A stretch of DNA of 46,185 nucleotides from Shewanella sp. UCD-KL21 (GTDB taxonomy: Bacteria > Pseudomonadota > Gammaproteobacteria > Enterobacterales > Shewanellaceae): positions 147,776 to 193,960 of the forward strand of contig NZ_MPHK01000009.1 of NCBI RefSeq assembly GCF_001957135.1, given 5' to 3'. The notes under the pieces are model-generated. The model worked only from the letters and a program-made list of their open reading frames with translations, ran no database searches and was not told where the DNA came from. Shown one piece after another: positions 34,520 to 43,904 of the stretch. Within the stretch, counting starts at the first letter, position 1; the number at the start of each line of letters is the position of its first letter. A program made the position numbers and the translations under genes.

Positions 34520-34918
34520 CTATTTAACACTGTCCTCTAGGGCTGACTTACATTGCTGCTCAGCAGAGTTCAGTTCCATAAGTACCACTTTGATATCGTC
34601 CATTTGCTGCTGCAAAGAGGCTTTTTTCTCTTCTACTAAATCGAGCATTGTTTGTAGTTGAGAAGTACTGCTTTTATCTGCATCGTAAAGCTCAAACAAA
34701 CGACGGGTTTCCGCTAACGAAAAACCTAAGCGTTTACCTCGTAATATCAGTTTTAAGCGCACACGATCTTTTAAACTATAGATACGTGTTTGCCCGCGGC
34801 GTTTCGGTTTTATTAAGCCTTGGTCTTCGTAAAACCGAATACTACGTGTGGTGATATCAAATTCCTTTGATAAATCACTAATTGAATAAGTGGATTGTGG
34901 GTTTAAATTTGCGCTCAT
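34520..34918 (-). CDS. liuR: LiuR, MerR-family regulator of the liu operon
   Basis: 132-residue MerR-type regulator: winged helix-turn-helix TYSISDLSKEFDITTRSIRFYEDQGLIKPKRRGQTRIYS (about 10-48), then a long coiled-coil dimerisation helix (residues 75-120). No C-terminal Cys metal site, fitting a metabolite-responsive member. The start at 34918 gives the correct HTH distance; a frame extended by 64 codons has no MerR-like sequence and would run through the putative operator. First gene of the liu operon, 127 nt before liuA, with a candidate operator at 34961. Confidence 0.92.
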   Translation of the reverse strand: MSANLNPQSTYSISDLSKEFDITTRSIRFYEDQGLIKPKRRGQTRIYSLKDRVRLKLILRGKRLGFSLAETRRLFELYDADKSSTSQLQTMLDLVEEKKASLQQQMDDIKVVLMELNSAEQQCKSALEDSVK

Positions 34919-34960
34919 CGTTTCACCAAAAGTACGTCTTTTGATGCAAGATATATGAAG

Positions 34961-34977
34961 TTTACGTAAAGGTAAAG
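34961..34977. promoter_or_regulatory. LiuR-like operator of the liu operon
   Basis: TTTACGTAAAGGTAAAG (minus strand CTTTACCTTTACGTAAA), 43 bp before the liuR start, matches the TTTAC-N-TTTACGTAAA form expected for LiuR. On the minus strand a -35 TTTACC and a -10 within CATATATC would enclose it, as in MerR-controlled promoters. Confidence 0.6.
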
Positions 34978-35346
34978 TTTGTCGCCAGTTGCCAAGGCTG
35001 TTTTTGTTAAAAAACAATGTAAATACAGCTTGCCAAGGGCGAGGGATTACCGCGCGAAAGGATGGCGCAGTGGCAGCATAGTGAATTTGATATTGTAGCA
35101 AAGGCGCCATTAATTAGGTTGATAATTAATGATAAGTTTTAGTGCTAATTTATAATTATCATTACGTTAGCATCATAACACTGAAGTTTTTATTTAACTG
35201 TTGTTGCCGAGATTTCTATATCCCTTGGTCTAATGGGGAAACTTTTTTAACCACGCCATAATGAAGCTAATTCAATATTACTCACGATAAGTTATTTAAA
35301 GGTATGACTCAGCGTGAGAGGTAAATTGTTCAGTGGGGAGTAGCTT

Positions 35347-37266
35347 ATGGCTGGTTTAGGGATTGAAATGCATCAAGAATCTTTACAGGATAAACAAGGA
35401 TTTTGGGGAAAGGCTGCCAAGGCCATTACCTGGGATAAGCCGTTTGATAGCGTGTTAGATGAGGCTAATGCGCCATTTTATCAATGGTTTGCTGGTGGCG
35501 AAATGAATACCTGCTATAACGCTGTTGACCGTCATGTGCTGGCTGGCCACGGTGATCGCATTGCCATTGAATACATAAGTCCTGTCACCCAAAATCAGTA
35601 CAGTATTAGTTATCAGGAATTACTATCCCAAGTGAGCCGGTTAGCCGGTTACATGCAATCCATTGGCATTGAAAAGGGCGATAGAGTGGTCATTTATATG
35701 CCGATGGTGCCAGAAACCGCCTATGCCATGCTGGCCTGTGCCCGCATAGGCGCCATTCATTCAGTGGTATTTGGCGGCTTTGCTGCCAATGAATTAGCCA
35801 CCCGTATTAATGATGCTAAACCGAAACTTATTTTATCGGCATCTTGTGGTATTGAGCCATCAGGGGTGGTGAAGTACAAACCGCTATTAGATGATGCCTT
35901 AGCTCAAGCGTCTCACCAAGTTGACCATTGCGTTATTCTCAATCGACCTCAATATACTGCAGACTTACAAAGCCCAAGGGACGTTGACTGGCAAAGTGCT
36001 GTGAGTCAGGCATCGTCAGTGGATTGCGTCGCCGTTGAAGCGACCCATCCGCTGTATGTGCTTTATACCTCAGGTACAACAGGCCAACCCAAAGGCGTGG
36101 TGAGAGATAATGGTGGCCATGGGGTGGCGCTAATCTGGTCTATGGAGCACATATATAATATCGGCGCCGGTGATGTGTTTTGGGCTGCATCAGATGTGGG
36201 CTGGGTTGTTGGTCACTCTTATATTGTTTATGGGCCATTATTGGTTGGCGCAACGACATTGATGTATGAAGGTAAACCCATTGGCACCCCTGATGCAGGA
36301 GCTTTTTGGCGGATCATCGAACAATATAATGTGAAAAGCTTTTTTACTGCGCCGACGGCCATTCGAGCCATTAAACGCGAAGATCCTGACGGAGCATTAG
36401 TTAAAGGTGTTGAATTATCGTGTTTAGGGCAAGTGTTTCTTGCGGGTGAGCGCTGCGATCCCGACACGCTCAATTGGGCCCAAGATAAATTGGCAAAACC
36501 AGTTATCGATCACTGGTGGCAAACTGAAACCGGTTGGCCAGTTGCGGCGAATTTGATGGGGACAGATCCTATCGAGATTAAAGCGGGATCGCCAGCAAGA
36601 CCTGTGCCCGGTTATCAGGTCGAAGTACTTGATGCCATGGGCGAGCAAGTTAGCGCCAATGAAAGTGGAAATGTGGTGATTAAACTTCCGTTGCCACCGG
36701 GTAACTTAACCACCTTATGGAACAACGATAAACGCTATGTGGAGAGCTATTTATCCATGTATCAAGGTTATTACTTAACGGGTGATGCGGGCTACATTGA
36801 TGAAGATGGTTATCTGTATATTATGAGTCGTATTGACGACATTATTAATGTTGCTGGGCATCGATTATCTACCGGGCGCTTTGAAGAGGTATTGTGCCAA
36901 CATTCAGCGGTTGCAGAAGCGGCGGTTATTGGGGTGCAAGATAAACTCAAAGGTCAGGTGCCGTTAGGATTAGTGGTGCTTAAAAATGGCGTCGAGTTAT
37001 CAGATGAAGTTTTATATCAAGAGTTGCTGGCATTGGTGAGACATGAAATTGGCCCAGTGGCGTCTTTTCGATTAGTCAGCGCGGTGCAAAAATTGCCTAA
37101 AACCCGCTCGGGTAAAATCTTGCGCGCCACCATGCGTAAAATTGCTGACAATAATGAATATACTATGCCAGCCACTATTGAAGATCCGATGACGCTAGAT
37201 ATTATTCGCACGGCATTAACTAAGATGGGCTATGCCGATGCGCTGGCGAAAGAGCTAACAGTGTAA
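35347..37266 (+). CDS. prpE: Propionyl-CoA synthetase
   Basis: Activates propionate (and probably other short acids) to the CoA ester through an acyl-AMP. 639 residues of the ANL superfamily: P-loop YTSGTTGQPKGVV (about 240-252), SDVGWVVGHSYIVYGPLL, GTPDAGAFWRII, DHWWQTETGWP, TGDAGYIDEDGYLYIMSRIDDIINVAGHRLS, and the C-terminal catalytic Lys in KTRSGKILR. GTPDAGAFWRII and the GKP loop are typical of PrpE, not Acs. GGGGAG lies 8 nt before the ATG. Divergent from liuR: valine/isoleucine or propionate catabolism would share this region. Acetyl- or isobutyryl-CoA synthetase activity is possible. Confidence 0.9.
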   Translation: MAGLGIEMHQESLQDKQGFWGKAAKAITWDKPFDSVLDEANAPFYQWFAGGEMNTCYNAVDRHVLAGHGDRIAIEYISPVTQNQYSISYQELLSQVSRLAGYMQSIGIEKGDRVVIYMPMVPETAYAMLACARIGAIHSVVFGGFAANELATRINDAKPKLILSASCGIEPSGVVKYKPLLDDALAQASHQVDHCVILNRPQYTADLQSPRDVDWQSAVSQASSVDCVAVEATHPLYVLYTSGTTGQPKGVVRDNGGHGVALIWSMEHIYNIGAGDVFWAASDVGWVVGHSYIVYGPLLVGATTLMYEGKPIGTPDAGAFWRIIEQYNVKSFFTAPTAIRAIKREDPDGALVKGVELSCLGQVFLAGERCDPDTLNWAQDKLAKPVIDHWWQTETGWPVAANLMGTDPIEIKAGSPARPVPGYQVEVLDAMGEQVSANESGNVVIKLPLPPGNLTTLWNNDKRYVESYLSMYQGYYLTGDAGYIDEDGYLYIMSRIDDIINVAGHRLSTGRFEEVLCQHSAVAEAAVIGVQDKLKGQVPLGLVVLKNGVELSDEVLYQELLALVRHEIGPVASFRLVSAVQKLPKTRSGKILRATMRKIADNNEYTMPATIEDPMTLDIIRTALTKMGYADALAKELTV

Positions 37267-37316
37267 TGCTGCATTAGGGTTATTTATTGCTTAGAAGCAA
37301 GCATACCGTTAGCCAG

Positions 37317-37342
37317 AAGCGAGCATACCAGCTCGCTTTTTT
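37317..37342 (+). terminator. prpE terminator
   Basis: AAGCGAGC, 6-nt loop, GCTCGCTTTTTT, 50 nt after the stop. Confidence 0.88.
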
Positions 37343-37638
37343 GGTTTTTGAATATGCTTTGGTGCTTTTTTGCACATTTAATTAGCAGATTAACTGGTTG
37401 TCGCAATGAACTGTACGGCGAAAAACAACTAAAATTTAATTTAGTTGAGGTTAATCGTTGATATCCGCTGCTATATAGTGAATTAACCGCGCACTAGCCG
37501 CTATAATGATTTTGGTTGTGCAGGTTAAGTAAAATGTTAAAAACCTGCTGCTAAAACAACAGTTAAGCCAAAGCTTAATCAAGAGTTAAATCCAAGTGAA
37601 CTATCGATCCATCAAGAAAAATATCGAGTATTGTAATC
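37343..37638. other. Intergenic region 5' of the small membrane protein gene
   Basis: AT-rich with no recognised RNA, operator or reading frame; the gene downstream has no clear Shine-Dalgarno. Confidence 0.3.
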
Positions 37639-38115
37639 ATGACGAACATTAAAGAACTGCCAGAAAAAATCAATACCAAGACCAGTAGATTATTTTGGTT
37701 AACCCTGTTTAGTGGTGGCATTTTCCCCATCATTTGGCTGTTTGCTAAGTACCCTAAAATGGATAAGGTGACTTCAATTCGCACTGCTGACGATAGCTTT
37801 ATTATCAGTATTGCAGTGAGCTTTGGTTTAGGCGGCGCTCTGTGTCACAGCGATTGGGCATTATTATCTGGCCTCGGCAGCCTATTATTAGTATTCGCCT
37901 TATTTTTGTATGTTTTTTGGGCCTTTAGAGCAAGAGCTGCGCTACAAGATTATGCTCAAGTGAATTTTAGTTTTGACTATAAAATGAGTAAAGTACTGAC
38001 CTTGCTCCTCAATATTTTTTATATCAATTATTGTATCAATCGCTTACCCGCAGAGCAGAGAAAAGGCCACCCAACCTACGGTAAAGGCAGTATTAACATT
38101 ACTGAGATTAAGTGA
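37639..38115 (+). CDS. Small membrane protein, DUF4234-like
   Basis: 158 residues with about four hydrophobic segments (roughly 19-35, 53-68, 75-95, 115-132), short loops and a hydrophilic C-terminus. The pattern SRLFWLTLFSGGIFPIIWLFAKYP and the YCINRLP tail recall DUF4234-type proteins of unknown function. It is isolated, with a good bidirectional terminator 36 nt downstream and a poor ribosome binding site. No function is assigned. Confidence 0.65.
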   Translation: MTNIKELPEKINTKTSRLFWLTLFSGGIFPIIWLFAKYPKMDKVTSIRTADDSFIISIAVSFGLGGALCHSDWALLSGLGSLLLVFALFLYVFWAFRARAALQDYAQVNFSFDYKMSKVLTLLLNIFYINYCINRLPAEQRKGHPTYGKGSINITEIK

Positions 38116-38150
38116 AGTAACAAGCTGATAAGGCCTTAAAGATAGATACA

Positions 38151-38190
38151 AAAAAAGCAGACTACTTTTAATCAAATAGTCTGCTTTTTT
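38151..38190. terminator. Bidirectional terminator
   Basis: AAAAAAGCAGACTA / TAGTCTGCTTTTTT, 14-bp stem around a 12-nt loop, between convergent genes. Confidence 0.9.
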
Positions 38191-38330
38191 ATGAATAAGT
38201 TTACTGAAAAACGTTGTAGTTATTATTTTTGATAAAACGGCATCAAATTATTTATTAAACTCAGTAATAGCCTTTGCGTTTTTTGCTCATCTTAATGTTG
38301 TAAGTATTGCCCGGCTTATGTAGCAGGTGT

Positions 38331-39329
38331 TTATTTTTCAAATTGACAGGCTTCATCGCTGCCATTAGCGCCCTGAGTAACCAGTTGTGCAATTTTATGT
38401 TTCACGCAATCAGATAGCTTGCGCTCTGATTTTCGGGTTTGCATATACAGATTCATATTAGACTTATTACGCATCAGTTCGGCGCGCTCTGTTTTCGGTA
38501 TAATTTGCGCCCTAATTGCTTCATTTTGAGTTAAGTGATCAACCGCGCCTTGTGATACCACTAACGTGATGGCATCAGTGTCAATGAGAAAATCACTAAT
38601 TTCATTAAGATTATTGGTTTTGGCTGCAACGTCGAGCTCGCGTTTACGGCTATCGGCAAACTGTTTAAGTGGGGTGGCTTCAATGTCACTATTAAAGTGT
38701 AACACTTCGGTCAAAATAACCGGGTAGTTCAACACTCTATCAAGAATAGGTTTGTATATCTCATTCCAAATGGGGTGATCATCTCTTGCGACAATGAAGG
38801 TATCTCGCACTTCACATATTTTCTGATTTTGAATCCCTACATGGCTAGATGCTTGGCAACTTATCACCACATCACATTGGCTATTTAGCAGCATTTCTTC
38901 ATCATTGGGACCATTGTCTTGCAGTACCGCTGATTTCACACAGGCGTTCATACAACTGCACTGATAGGGATTTCTGAGTAAGCCATTGGTGAAGCCCGAT
39001 GGAGCGTGGATCACCACTTCGTTATCAAGTTTGTCGCTACTTTTATCAATTTCTTGGGCTAAGTCGAGGTGGTTTATCTCGATTTTTTTAATGATGGGGT
39101 AGAGCCGTTGTGCTTTATCGCTAATTTCAAGACCGGCTACCTTTTTGACAAATAAGGGGTCATCAAATGCATCTCGCAAGCGTGATAAACAGCGGCTTAT
39201 CTTTGATTGTGGCACATGAAAAGCTTCTGCCGTGAGCTTGCCACTTTTAAATTCATATAGCCTTAAAAATACCAATAATGTCATGTAATCAAGATTCTGA
39301 AGCTTGTCTTGAGTGGTCGCGTTAATCAT
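38331..39329 (-). CDS. LysR-type transcriptional regulator with a cysteine cluster
   Basis: 332 residues. N-terminal winged HTH (about 14-75): LLVFLRLYEFKSGKLTAEAFHVPQSKISRCLSRLRDAFDDPLFVK is a LysR HTH that keeps the S-x-S-R helix and the DPLF turn. The effector domain is divergent and holds NPYQCSCMNACVKS at about residues 120-133: three Cys in CSCMNAC, with more Cys at QCDVVISC and KICEV. Such a cluster is not part of usual LysR domains and suggests redox or metal sensing, or simply a lineage-specific fold. GGAAAC lies ahead of the ATG. No convergent target gene is evident; the divergent neighbour is gnd, 530 bp away. Confidence 0.8.
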   Translation of the reverse strand: MINATTQDKLQNLDYMTLLVFLRLYEFKSGKLTAEAFHVPQSKISRCLSRLRDAFDDPLFVKKVAGLEISDKAQRLYPIIKKIEINHLDLAQEIDKSSDKLDNEVVIHAPSGFTNGLLRNPYQCSCMNACVKSAVLQDNGPNDEEMLLNSQCDVVISCQASSHVGIQNQKICEVRDTFIVARDDHPIWNEIYKPILDRVLNYPVILTEVLHFNSDIEATPLKQFADSRKRELDVAAKTNNLNEISDFLIDTDAITLVVSQGAVDHLTQNEAIRAQIIPKTERAELMRNKSNMNLYMQTRKSERKLSDCVKHKIAQLVTQGANGSDEACQFEK

Positions 39330-39771
39330 TGATTAGTTTCCGTAGCTGATGTGAATTTTTTGAAATATACCAATTTAGGGGTATAGGTTTCGGGTTAATT
39401 GTAGTATTTATTAACCTAATCACATTTTTTAGTGGAATTTATTCAAGAAGTGTTAATTGGCAGGATAAATTTAAAAATCTAATTTTAAATCATTAGCTTA
39501 GTTGCTACAACTGGTGGATTTAGCGAAAGTGAATTTTACCTATATCAGCTTGGGTTGCTGGTTAATTGAGCAGGCTTAATCATTAATATGTGTTTTTAAT
39601 GCCAGAAAAAGGAAACGCAAAATAACTTTTAATCGGATAAACCAAGTTTCATTTGCTTATCTTAAGTTAAAATCTAGATTAAGGTGTTGTCTTATATGAA
39701 TAATTTATTTCAGAGCCTTGTGAGTGATCTTATATGCCGCTTTTGGCAAAAGTGTATGCACGTATTATGAC
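39330..39771. other. Long AT-rich region between the LysR gene and gnd
   Basis: No reading frame with coding character, RNA or repeat is recognised. The gnd promoter and operator lie at its right end. Confidence 0.35.
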
Positions 39772-39800
39772 TGTAATTTAGTTACACAAATCAGTATAAT
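39772..39800 (+). promoter_or_regulatory. gnd promoter with HexR-like operator
   Basis: TGTAATTTAGTTACA (39772-39786) is a palindrome with arms TGTAA/TTACA, matching the HexR site form TGTAAT-N-ATTACA known for central carbon genes in Shewanella. A perfect -10 TATAAT follows at 39795-39800; the -35 hexamer, if any, overlaps the operator. Confidence 0.6.
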
Positions 39801-39859
39801 CACCGTCCAAATGGATTCGCTATACGCGATTAATCTCTGCGACCTTTGGAAAATAATAA

Positions 39860-41389
39860 ATGAATACCCTACCATTCAGTTCAGACATCGGCGTTATTGG
39901 CCTTGGTGTTATGGGCAAGAATCTCGCATTAAATATCGTTGATAATGGCTATAGTGTTGCTGCATTTGATTTAGATACAGACAAAGTCAATTCAGCCATT
40001 AACCAAGAACAAGCGGAAAGAAAAGCCAATTCAGCCCCCCGAATGCTGGCTTGTAATAATCTTACCGAAATGCTGTCATCTCTAACTAAACCACGTGTTA
40101 TTGTGCTGTCAGTTCCTGCTGGTGGACCGGTTGATGGTGTGTGTAAATCATTAATTGCAGCGGGCATTGAGTCTGATGACATTGTCGTTGATACCGGTAA
40201 TAGCCTATGGACTGATACTGTAGAACGTGAAGCACGTTATAAAGGTCAGTTTGTTTTCTTTAGCTCAGCAGTCTCTGGCGGTGAAGTCGGTGCTCGATTC
40301 GGCCCTTCTTTAATGCCCAGTGGCGATAAAGCTGCATGGCAGTATGTTGCACCTGTGTGGAATGCTATTGCTGCTAAAGTTGACCCTGCAACAGGCTTAC
40401 CCATTGAACGTTTTGAACCGGGAAATCCTGTTACTGAAGGTGAACCTTGTACGACTTATATTGGCCCTGCCGGTTCTGGTCACTATGTGAAAATGGTACA
40501 TAACGGCATTGAATATGCTGACATGCAGTTAATTTGTGAAGCATATCAATTGCTTCATGACGGTCTAGGCATGAGTGCTTATGACATTGGTGACATTTTC
40601 AATGGCTGGAACAATGGCAGCTTAAATAGCTACCTGATGGGGATCAGTGCAGAAGTATTGCAGCAAGACGATCCACTAACAGATAAGCCATTAGTTGAAA
40701 TGATCCTTGATAAAGCGGGTCAAAAAGGCACAGGCCTTTGGACTGCGGTAAGCAGTTTACAAATTGGCTGTCCAGCGCCAACCATTGCAGAAGCGGTTTA
40801 TGCCCGCGCGGTAAGTACTCAAAAAGATTTACGAGTACAGCTTAACAGCAAACTTAAAGGCCCAGCGGCTGTAAGCCTTTCTGATGCAGAAAAAGCTGAG
40901 TTTATTGCTAACTTAGAAGATGCACTATATTGCGCCAAGGTGTGCTGCTATGCACAAGGGTTCCAGCTGATGGCAATGGCTGCGAAAGAGCAAAACTGGA
41001 CCTTAGATTTTGCTGAAATCGCCAAAATTTGGCGTGCTGGCTGTATTATCCGCGCCACTTTCTTGCAAGAAATTACCAAGGCTTACCAAGACAATGCAGA
41101 TCTGGCGAATTTATTATTGGCTGACACTTTCAGTACGAATTTATCAGCTAAACAAATGAATTGGCGTAAGACGGTTGCTGCATCAGTGATGCAAGGCACG
41201 CCGGCTCCATGCATTAGCTCAGCGATTGCTTATTATGATAGTTACCGCTGTGAAACTCTGCCAGCTAACTTACTTCAAGGTCAGCGCGACTTCTTCGGTG
41301 CTCATACCTTTGAGCGAACTGATAAGCCAGCTGGTGAGAAGTATCATTTAGATTGGAGTGCTAAAGAGCGCAGCTTAGCTAAAGTTTAG
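39860..41389 (+). CDS. gnd: 6-phosphogluconate dehydrogenase, decarboxylating (long form)
   Basis: Oxidises 6-phosphogluconate to ribulose 5-phosphate, CO2 and NADPH. 509 residues, about 40 longer than E. coli Gnd. Rossmann opening IGVIGLGVMGKNLALNIVDNGY, substrate block SSAVSGGEVGARFGPSLMPSGD, the active-site GSGHYVKMVHNGIEYADMQLICEAY with catalytic Lys and Glu, and the DKAGQKGTGLWTA region are intact. The cofactor loop after the second strand (FDLDTDKVN) has an acidic residue where NADP-dependent enzymes have Asn-Arg, so NAD use is possible. ATG at 39860 with TTGGAAA upstream. Confidence 0.95.
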   Translation: MNTLPFSSDIGVIGLGVMGKNLALNIVDNGYSVAAFDLDTDKVNSAINQEQAERKANSAPRMLACNNLTEMLSSLTKPRVIVLSVPAGGPVDGVCKSLIAAGIESDDIVVDTGNSLWTDTVEREARYKGQFVFFSSAVSGGEVGARFGPSLMPSGDKAAWQYVAPVWNAIAAKVDPATGLPIERFEPGNPVTEGEPCTTYIGPAGSGHYVKMVHNGIEYADMQLICEAYQLLHDGLGMSAYDIGDIFNGWNNGSLNSYLMGISAEVLQQDDPLTDKPLVEMILDKAGQKGTGLWTAVSSLQIGCPAPTIAEAVYARAVSTQKDLRVQLNSKLKGPAAVSLSDAEKAEFIANLEDALYCAKVCCYAQGFQLMAMAAKEQNWTLDFAEIAKIWRAGCIIRATFLQEITKAYQDNADLANLLLADTFSTNLSAKQMNWRKTVAASVMQGTPAPCISSAIAYYDSYRCETLPANLLQGQRDFFGAHTFERTDKPAGEKYHLDWSAKERSLAKV

Positions 41390-41428
41390 CTGCTAAAAAA
41401 GCTTTAGGCTTATTGTGAATCAATCGAT

Positions 41429-41474
41429 AAAAAAGGGCTGCTACTAAACTTAGGATTTAGTAGCAGCCCTTTTT
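41429..41474. terminator. Bidirectional terminator between gnd and menA
   Basis: AAAAAGGGCTGCTACTAAA / TTTAGTAGCAGCCCTTTTT around a short loop, between convergent genes. Confidence 0.94.
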
Positions 41475-41488
41475 ATTGGTGATATTTA

Positions 41489-42370
41489 TTATTGCGGCAA
41501 GCTAAACACTAAACCTATGCTAAATAACAAGCTAAAAATCATCGTGAGTTTTGCGGTTCGGCCTAGAATTGGATTGAGCGCTTCACCACTGGTGTTACTG
41601 AACTCGCCACTTAACTGACGGGCATAAACGATGGAAAGCCCAGCGAGTAAAACCGGTAAACCTGCAAGGTAGCCCATCAGAAAACCGCCAATGATGAGCC
41701 CAAAGGGTAAATAAACTAACGCTTGATAAAGCACTCTTGCCTGAGCTTGGCCGATACGAACCGCTAAGGTATTTTTGCCGGCTTTAGTATCAGTTTGGAT
41801 ATCACGGGTGTTATTAACGAGCATAATCGCGGCATTGAACATACCAATGGCGCTGCCAAGTAACCAAGCGCTGATACTGGTTTCCCCAGCCTGTAAGTAA
41901 TAACTGCCTACTACGGCTACTAGGCCAAAAAAGACAAATGCGGCGACTTCACCTAAACCGTGAGAAGCTAATGGGTACGGGCCGCCGCTGTAACAGACCG
42001 CGCCTAGCAAGGAGGCTACTGCTAAGATCGCAATAGGCCAGCCGCCATGAACAATAAGTACTGAGCCGACGATAAGTGCTAATACAAGACATAAGATCAT
42101 CGCATTTCGAACACTGGTGGGGGATATCATGCCACTTTGGGTAACTCGAACTGGACCAACGCGCTCATCGGTATCAATACCGTTTTTGTAGTCAAAATAA
42201 TCGTTGGCTAGGTTTACGGCTATTTGCAATAAAATAGCGCACAGCATCGAGATACAAGCAATTGTAAAACTAAACAGTTCTAAATGTAGTGCTAAAATAT
42301 TACCAATTAATAATGGACCAATCGCAGCCGGTAAAGTACGTGGTCTAATAGCTAAAATCCAAGATTGCAT
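41489..42370 (-). CDS. menA: 1,4-dihydroxy-2-naphthoate polyprenyltransferase
   Basis: Prenylates DHNA to demethylmenaquinone in the inner membrane. 293 residues, about eight or nine membrane segments, with the two Asp-rich UbiA motifs: NLANDYFDYKNGIDTDE (about 52-68) and NNTRDIQTDTKAGKNTLAVRIG (about 184-205). N-terminus SWILAIRPRTLPAAIGPLLIG is typical of MenA. Menaquinone is the anaerobic-respiration quinone, in keeping with a Shewanella-like host. No strong Shine-Dalgarno is seen ahead of the ATG. Confidence 0.96.
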   Translation of the reverse strand: MQSWILAIRPRTLPAAIGPLLIGNILALHLELFSFTIACISMLCAILLQIAVNLANDYFDYKNGIDTDERVGPVRVTQSGMISPTSVRNAMILCLVLALIVGSVLIVHGGWPIAILAVASLLGAVCYSGGPYPLASHGLGEVAAFVFFGLVAVVGSYYLQAGETSISAWLLGSAIGMFNAAIMLVNNTRDIQTDTKAGKNTLAVRIGQAQARVLYQALVYLPFGLIIGGFLMGYLAGLPVLLAGLSIVYARQLSGEFSNTSGEALNPILGRTAKLTMIFSLLFSIGLVFSLPQ

Positions 42371-42604
42371 ATAATTAAGGCTTCGGGGTGTTGATTTAAA
42401 TTAGAATGGACTAATAGCATAGCAATTTTTTGAGATTTTGTACGGGGTTATGATCGCGCAAATGATGAAAAAGTTATGCTATTTTTTCTTCTAGGTTGAT
42501 TTAATTTTATATGTGACTCAATTTACGATTAAATTTTCCAGTAACCAAGGTTATTAAGTTAACCTATGATATTAGTGATAAGTAAATAATCTGCTAGGAA
42601 TATT

Positions 42605-43468
42605 ATGAGCCAAGTATTAAATAACCTTTTGTCTTTGTTGTCTCTAGAGCGAATTGAATTAGGGCTGTTTCGCGGTCAAAGCCAAGACTTAGGTTTTGGT
42701 CATGTTTTTGGCGGCCAGGTGATGGGACAAGCATTGAGCGCTGCTAAGCAAACCGTCAGTGAAGATCGCCATGTGCACTCATTACATTCTTACTTTTTAC
42801 GTGCCGGTGATGAAAAGTTACCGATTGTCTATGATGTTGAAATTATGCGTGATGGCGGTAGTTTCAGTGCAAGACGCGTAAAAGCGATTCAGAAGGGGAG
42901 GCCAATTTTTACTATGACCTGTTCTTTTCAAACACCTGAGGAAGGTTTTGAACATCAAGCTGAAATGCCTAATGTGCCGGGACCTGAAGGCTTACTTAAT
43001 CAGCAAGAGCTGGCTGTGAGTATGCGAGATAAGATCCCAGCAAGAATACTTGAAAAGTTTATGACAGACTCACCCATTGAGATGCGTTTAGTGAACCCTT
43101 CGCACCCCATCGCGCCAGATTCCACTGAGCCCAAACGTTATATCTGGATGCGCGCCAGTGGTAAAATCCCAACGGATCATAATGTTCAAGAATATTTATT
43201 GGCTTATGCCTCTGATTTTAATTTTTTAGTCACCGCAGCTCAGCCTCATGGGGTTTCATTTTTAACGCCTGGCGTCAGGATGGCGACTATTGACCATGCG
43301 ATGTGGTTCCATAGACCGTTTAACTTTTCTGATTGGTTGCTTTACAGTGTTGAAAGCAGTAATGCTAGCGGTGGTCGCGGTTTTGTAAAGGGACAGTTTT
43401 TTGATCAACAAGGCCGTTTAGTTGCATCAGCAACCCAAGAAGGTCTACTTAGAATGACAAAAGGATAA
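42605..43468 (+). CDS. tesB: Acyl-CoA thioesterase II
   Basis: Hydrolyses acyl-CoA to free acid and CoA. 287 residues, double hot-dog fold. The active site of E. coli TesB (Asp, Thr, Gln) is visible in [14 protein letters not shown] (Asp), the SNASG region and SATQEGLLR (Gln). [13 protein letters not shown] and [10 protein letters not shown] are the N-terminal hot-dog signatures. Followed after 3 nt by the YbaY-like lipoprotein gene, the same gene pair as tesB-ybaY in E. coli, but here in one direction. Confidence 0.95.
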   Translation: MSQVLNNLLSLLSLERIELGLFRGQSQDLGFGHVFGGQVMGQALSAAKQTVSEDRHVHSLHSYFLRAGDEKLPIVYDVEIMRDGGSFSARRVKAIQKGRPIFTMTCSFQTPEEGFEHQAEMPNVPGPEGLLNQQELAVSMRDKIPARILEKFMTDSPIEMRLVNPSHPIAPDSTEPKRYIWMRASGKIPTDHNVQEYLLAYASDFNFLVTAAQPHGVSFLTPGVRMATIDHAMWFHRPFNFSDWLLYSVESSNASGGRGFVKGQFFDQQGRLVASATQEGLLRMTKG

Positions 43469-43471
43469 TTT

Positions 43472-43867
43472 ATGAAATTTTCATTTAAAATGGCGATATT
43501 TTCGTTATTAACATTAATGCTAAGTGCTTGTGTCACCGTTCAGCCAGAGCCGCCTGTGGTTATTAATGGCTATGCGGGCTACTTAGAAAAAATAGCCTTG
43601 CCTCAAGGCTGTAAAATCAATATTGCCATTATTGACTTTAATACCCCTGGTTCAATCATTTCACAAAAGACCTTTGATATTGCCAGAGCGCCAGTACCTT
43701 TTAAGTTTACTTTACCGGCTGAAGGTATTGATGATGCGGTGGATTATGGGGTGGTGGCAATGATTACTTACAATGAACAGGTGATTTTTCAAACCTATGA
43801 AAAGTTTCAAGTCATCCACAACGACAAGTTCACTACTGAAGTTGTGATGAAAAAAGTCCCTCATTAG
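43472..43867 (+). CDS. YbaY-like lipoprotein (YscW/type III secretion lipoprotein chaperone-like)
   Basis: 131 residues with a lipobox LMLSAC (Cys20) and one beta-rich domain. The pattern VNGYAGYLEKIALPQGCKINIAIIDFNTPG...ISQKTFDIARAPVPFKFTLPAEGID matches the YbaY/YscW family of small envelope lipoproteins. AAAGGAT lies inside the end of tesB, 3 nt between the genes, so they are co-transcribed. The family's function is poorly known; a role as periplasmic chaperone or envelope factor is only suggested by YscW. Confidence 0.82.
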   Translation: MKFSFKMAIFSLLTLMLSACVTVQPEPPVVINGYAGYLEKIALPQGCKINIAIIDFNTPGSIISQKTFDIARAPVPFKFTLPAEGIDDAVDYGVVAMITYNEQVIFQTYEKFQVIHNDKFTTEVVMKKVPH

Positions 43868-43904
43868 TTTGCGTTAGGTTTTACTCACTCAATCTTTGAA
43901 TATG

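Noticed and set aside
34919..35110. 64-codon N-terminal extension of LiuR
   Set aside because: Would run through the putative operator and promoter and has no similarity to MerR proteins.
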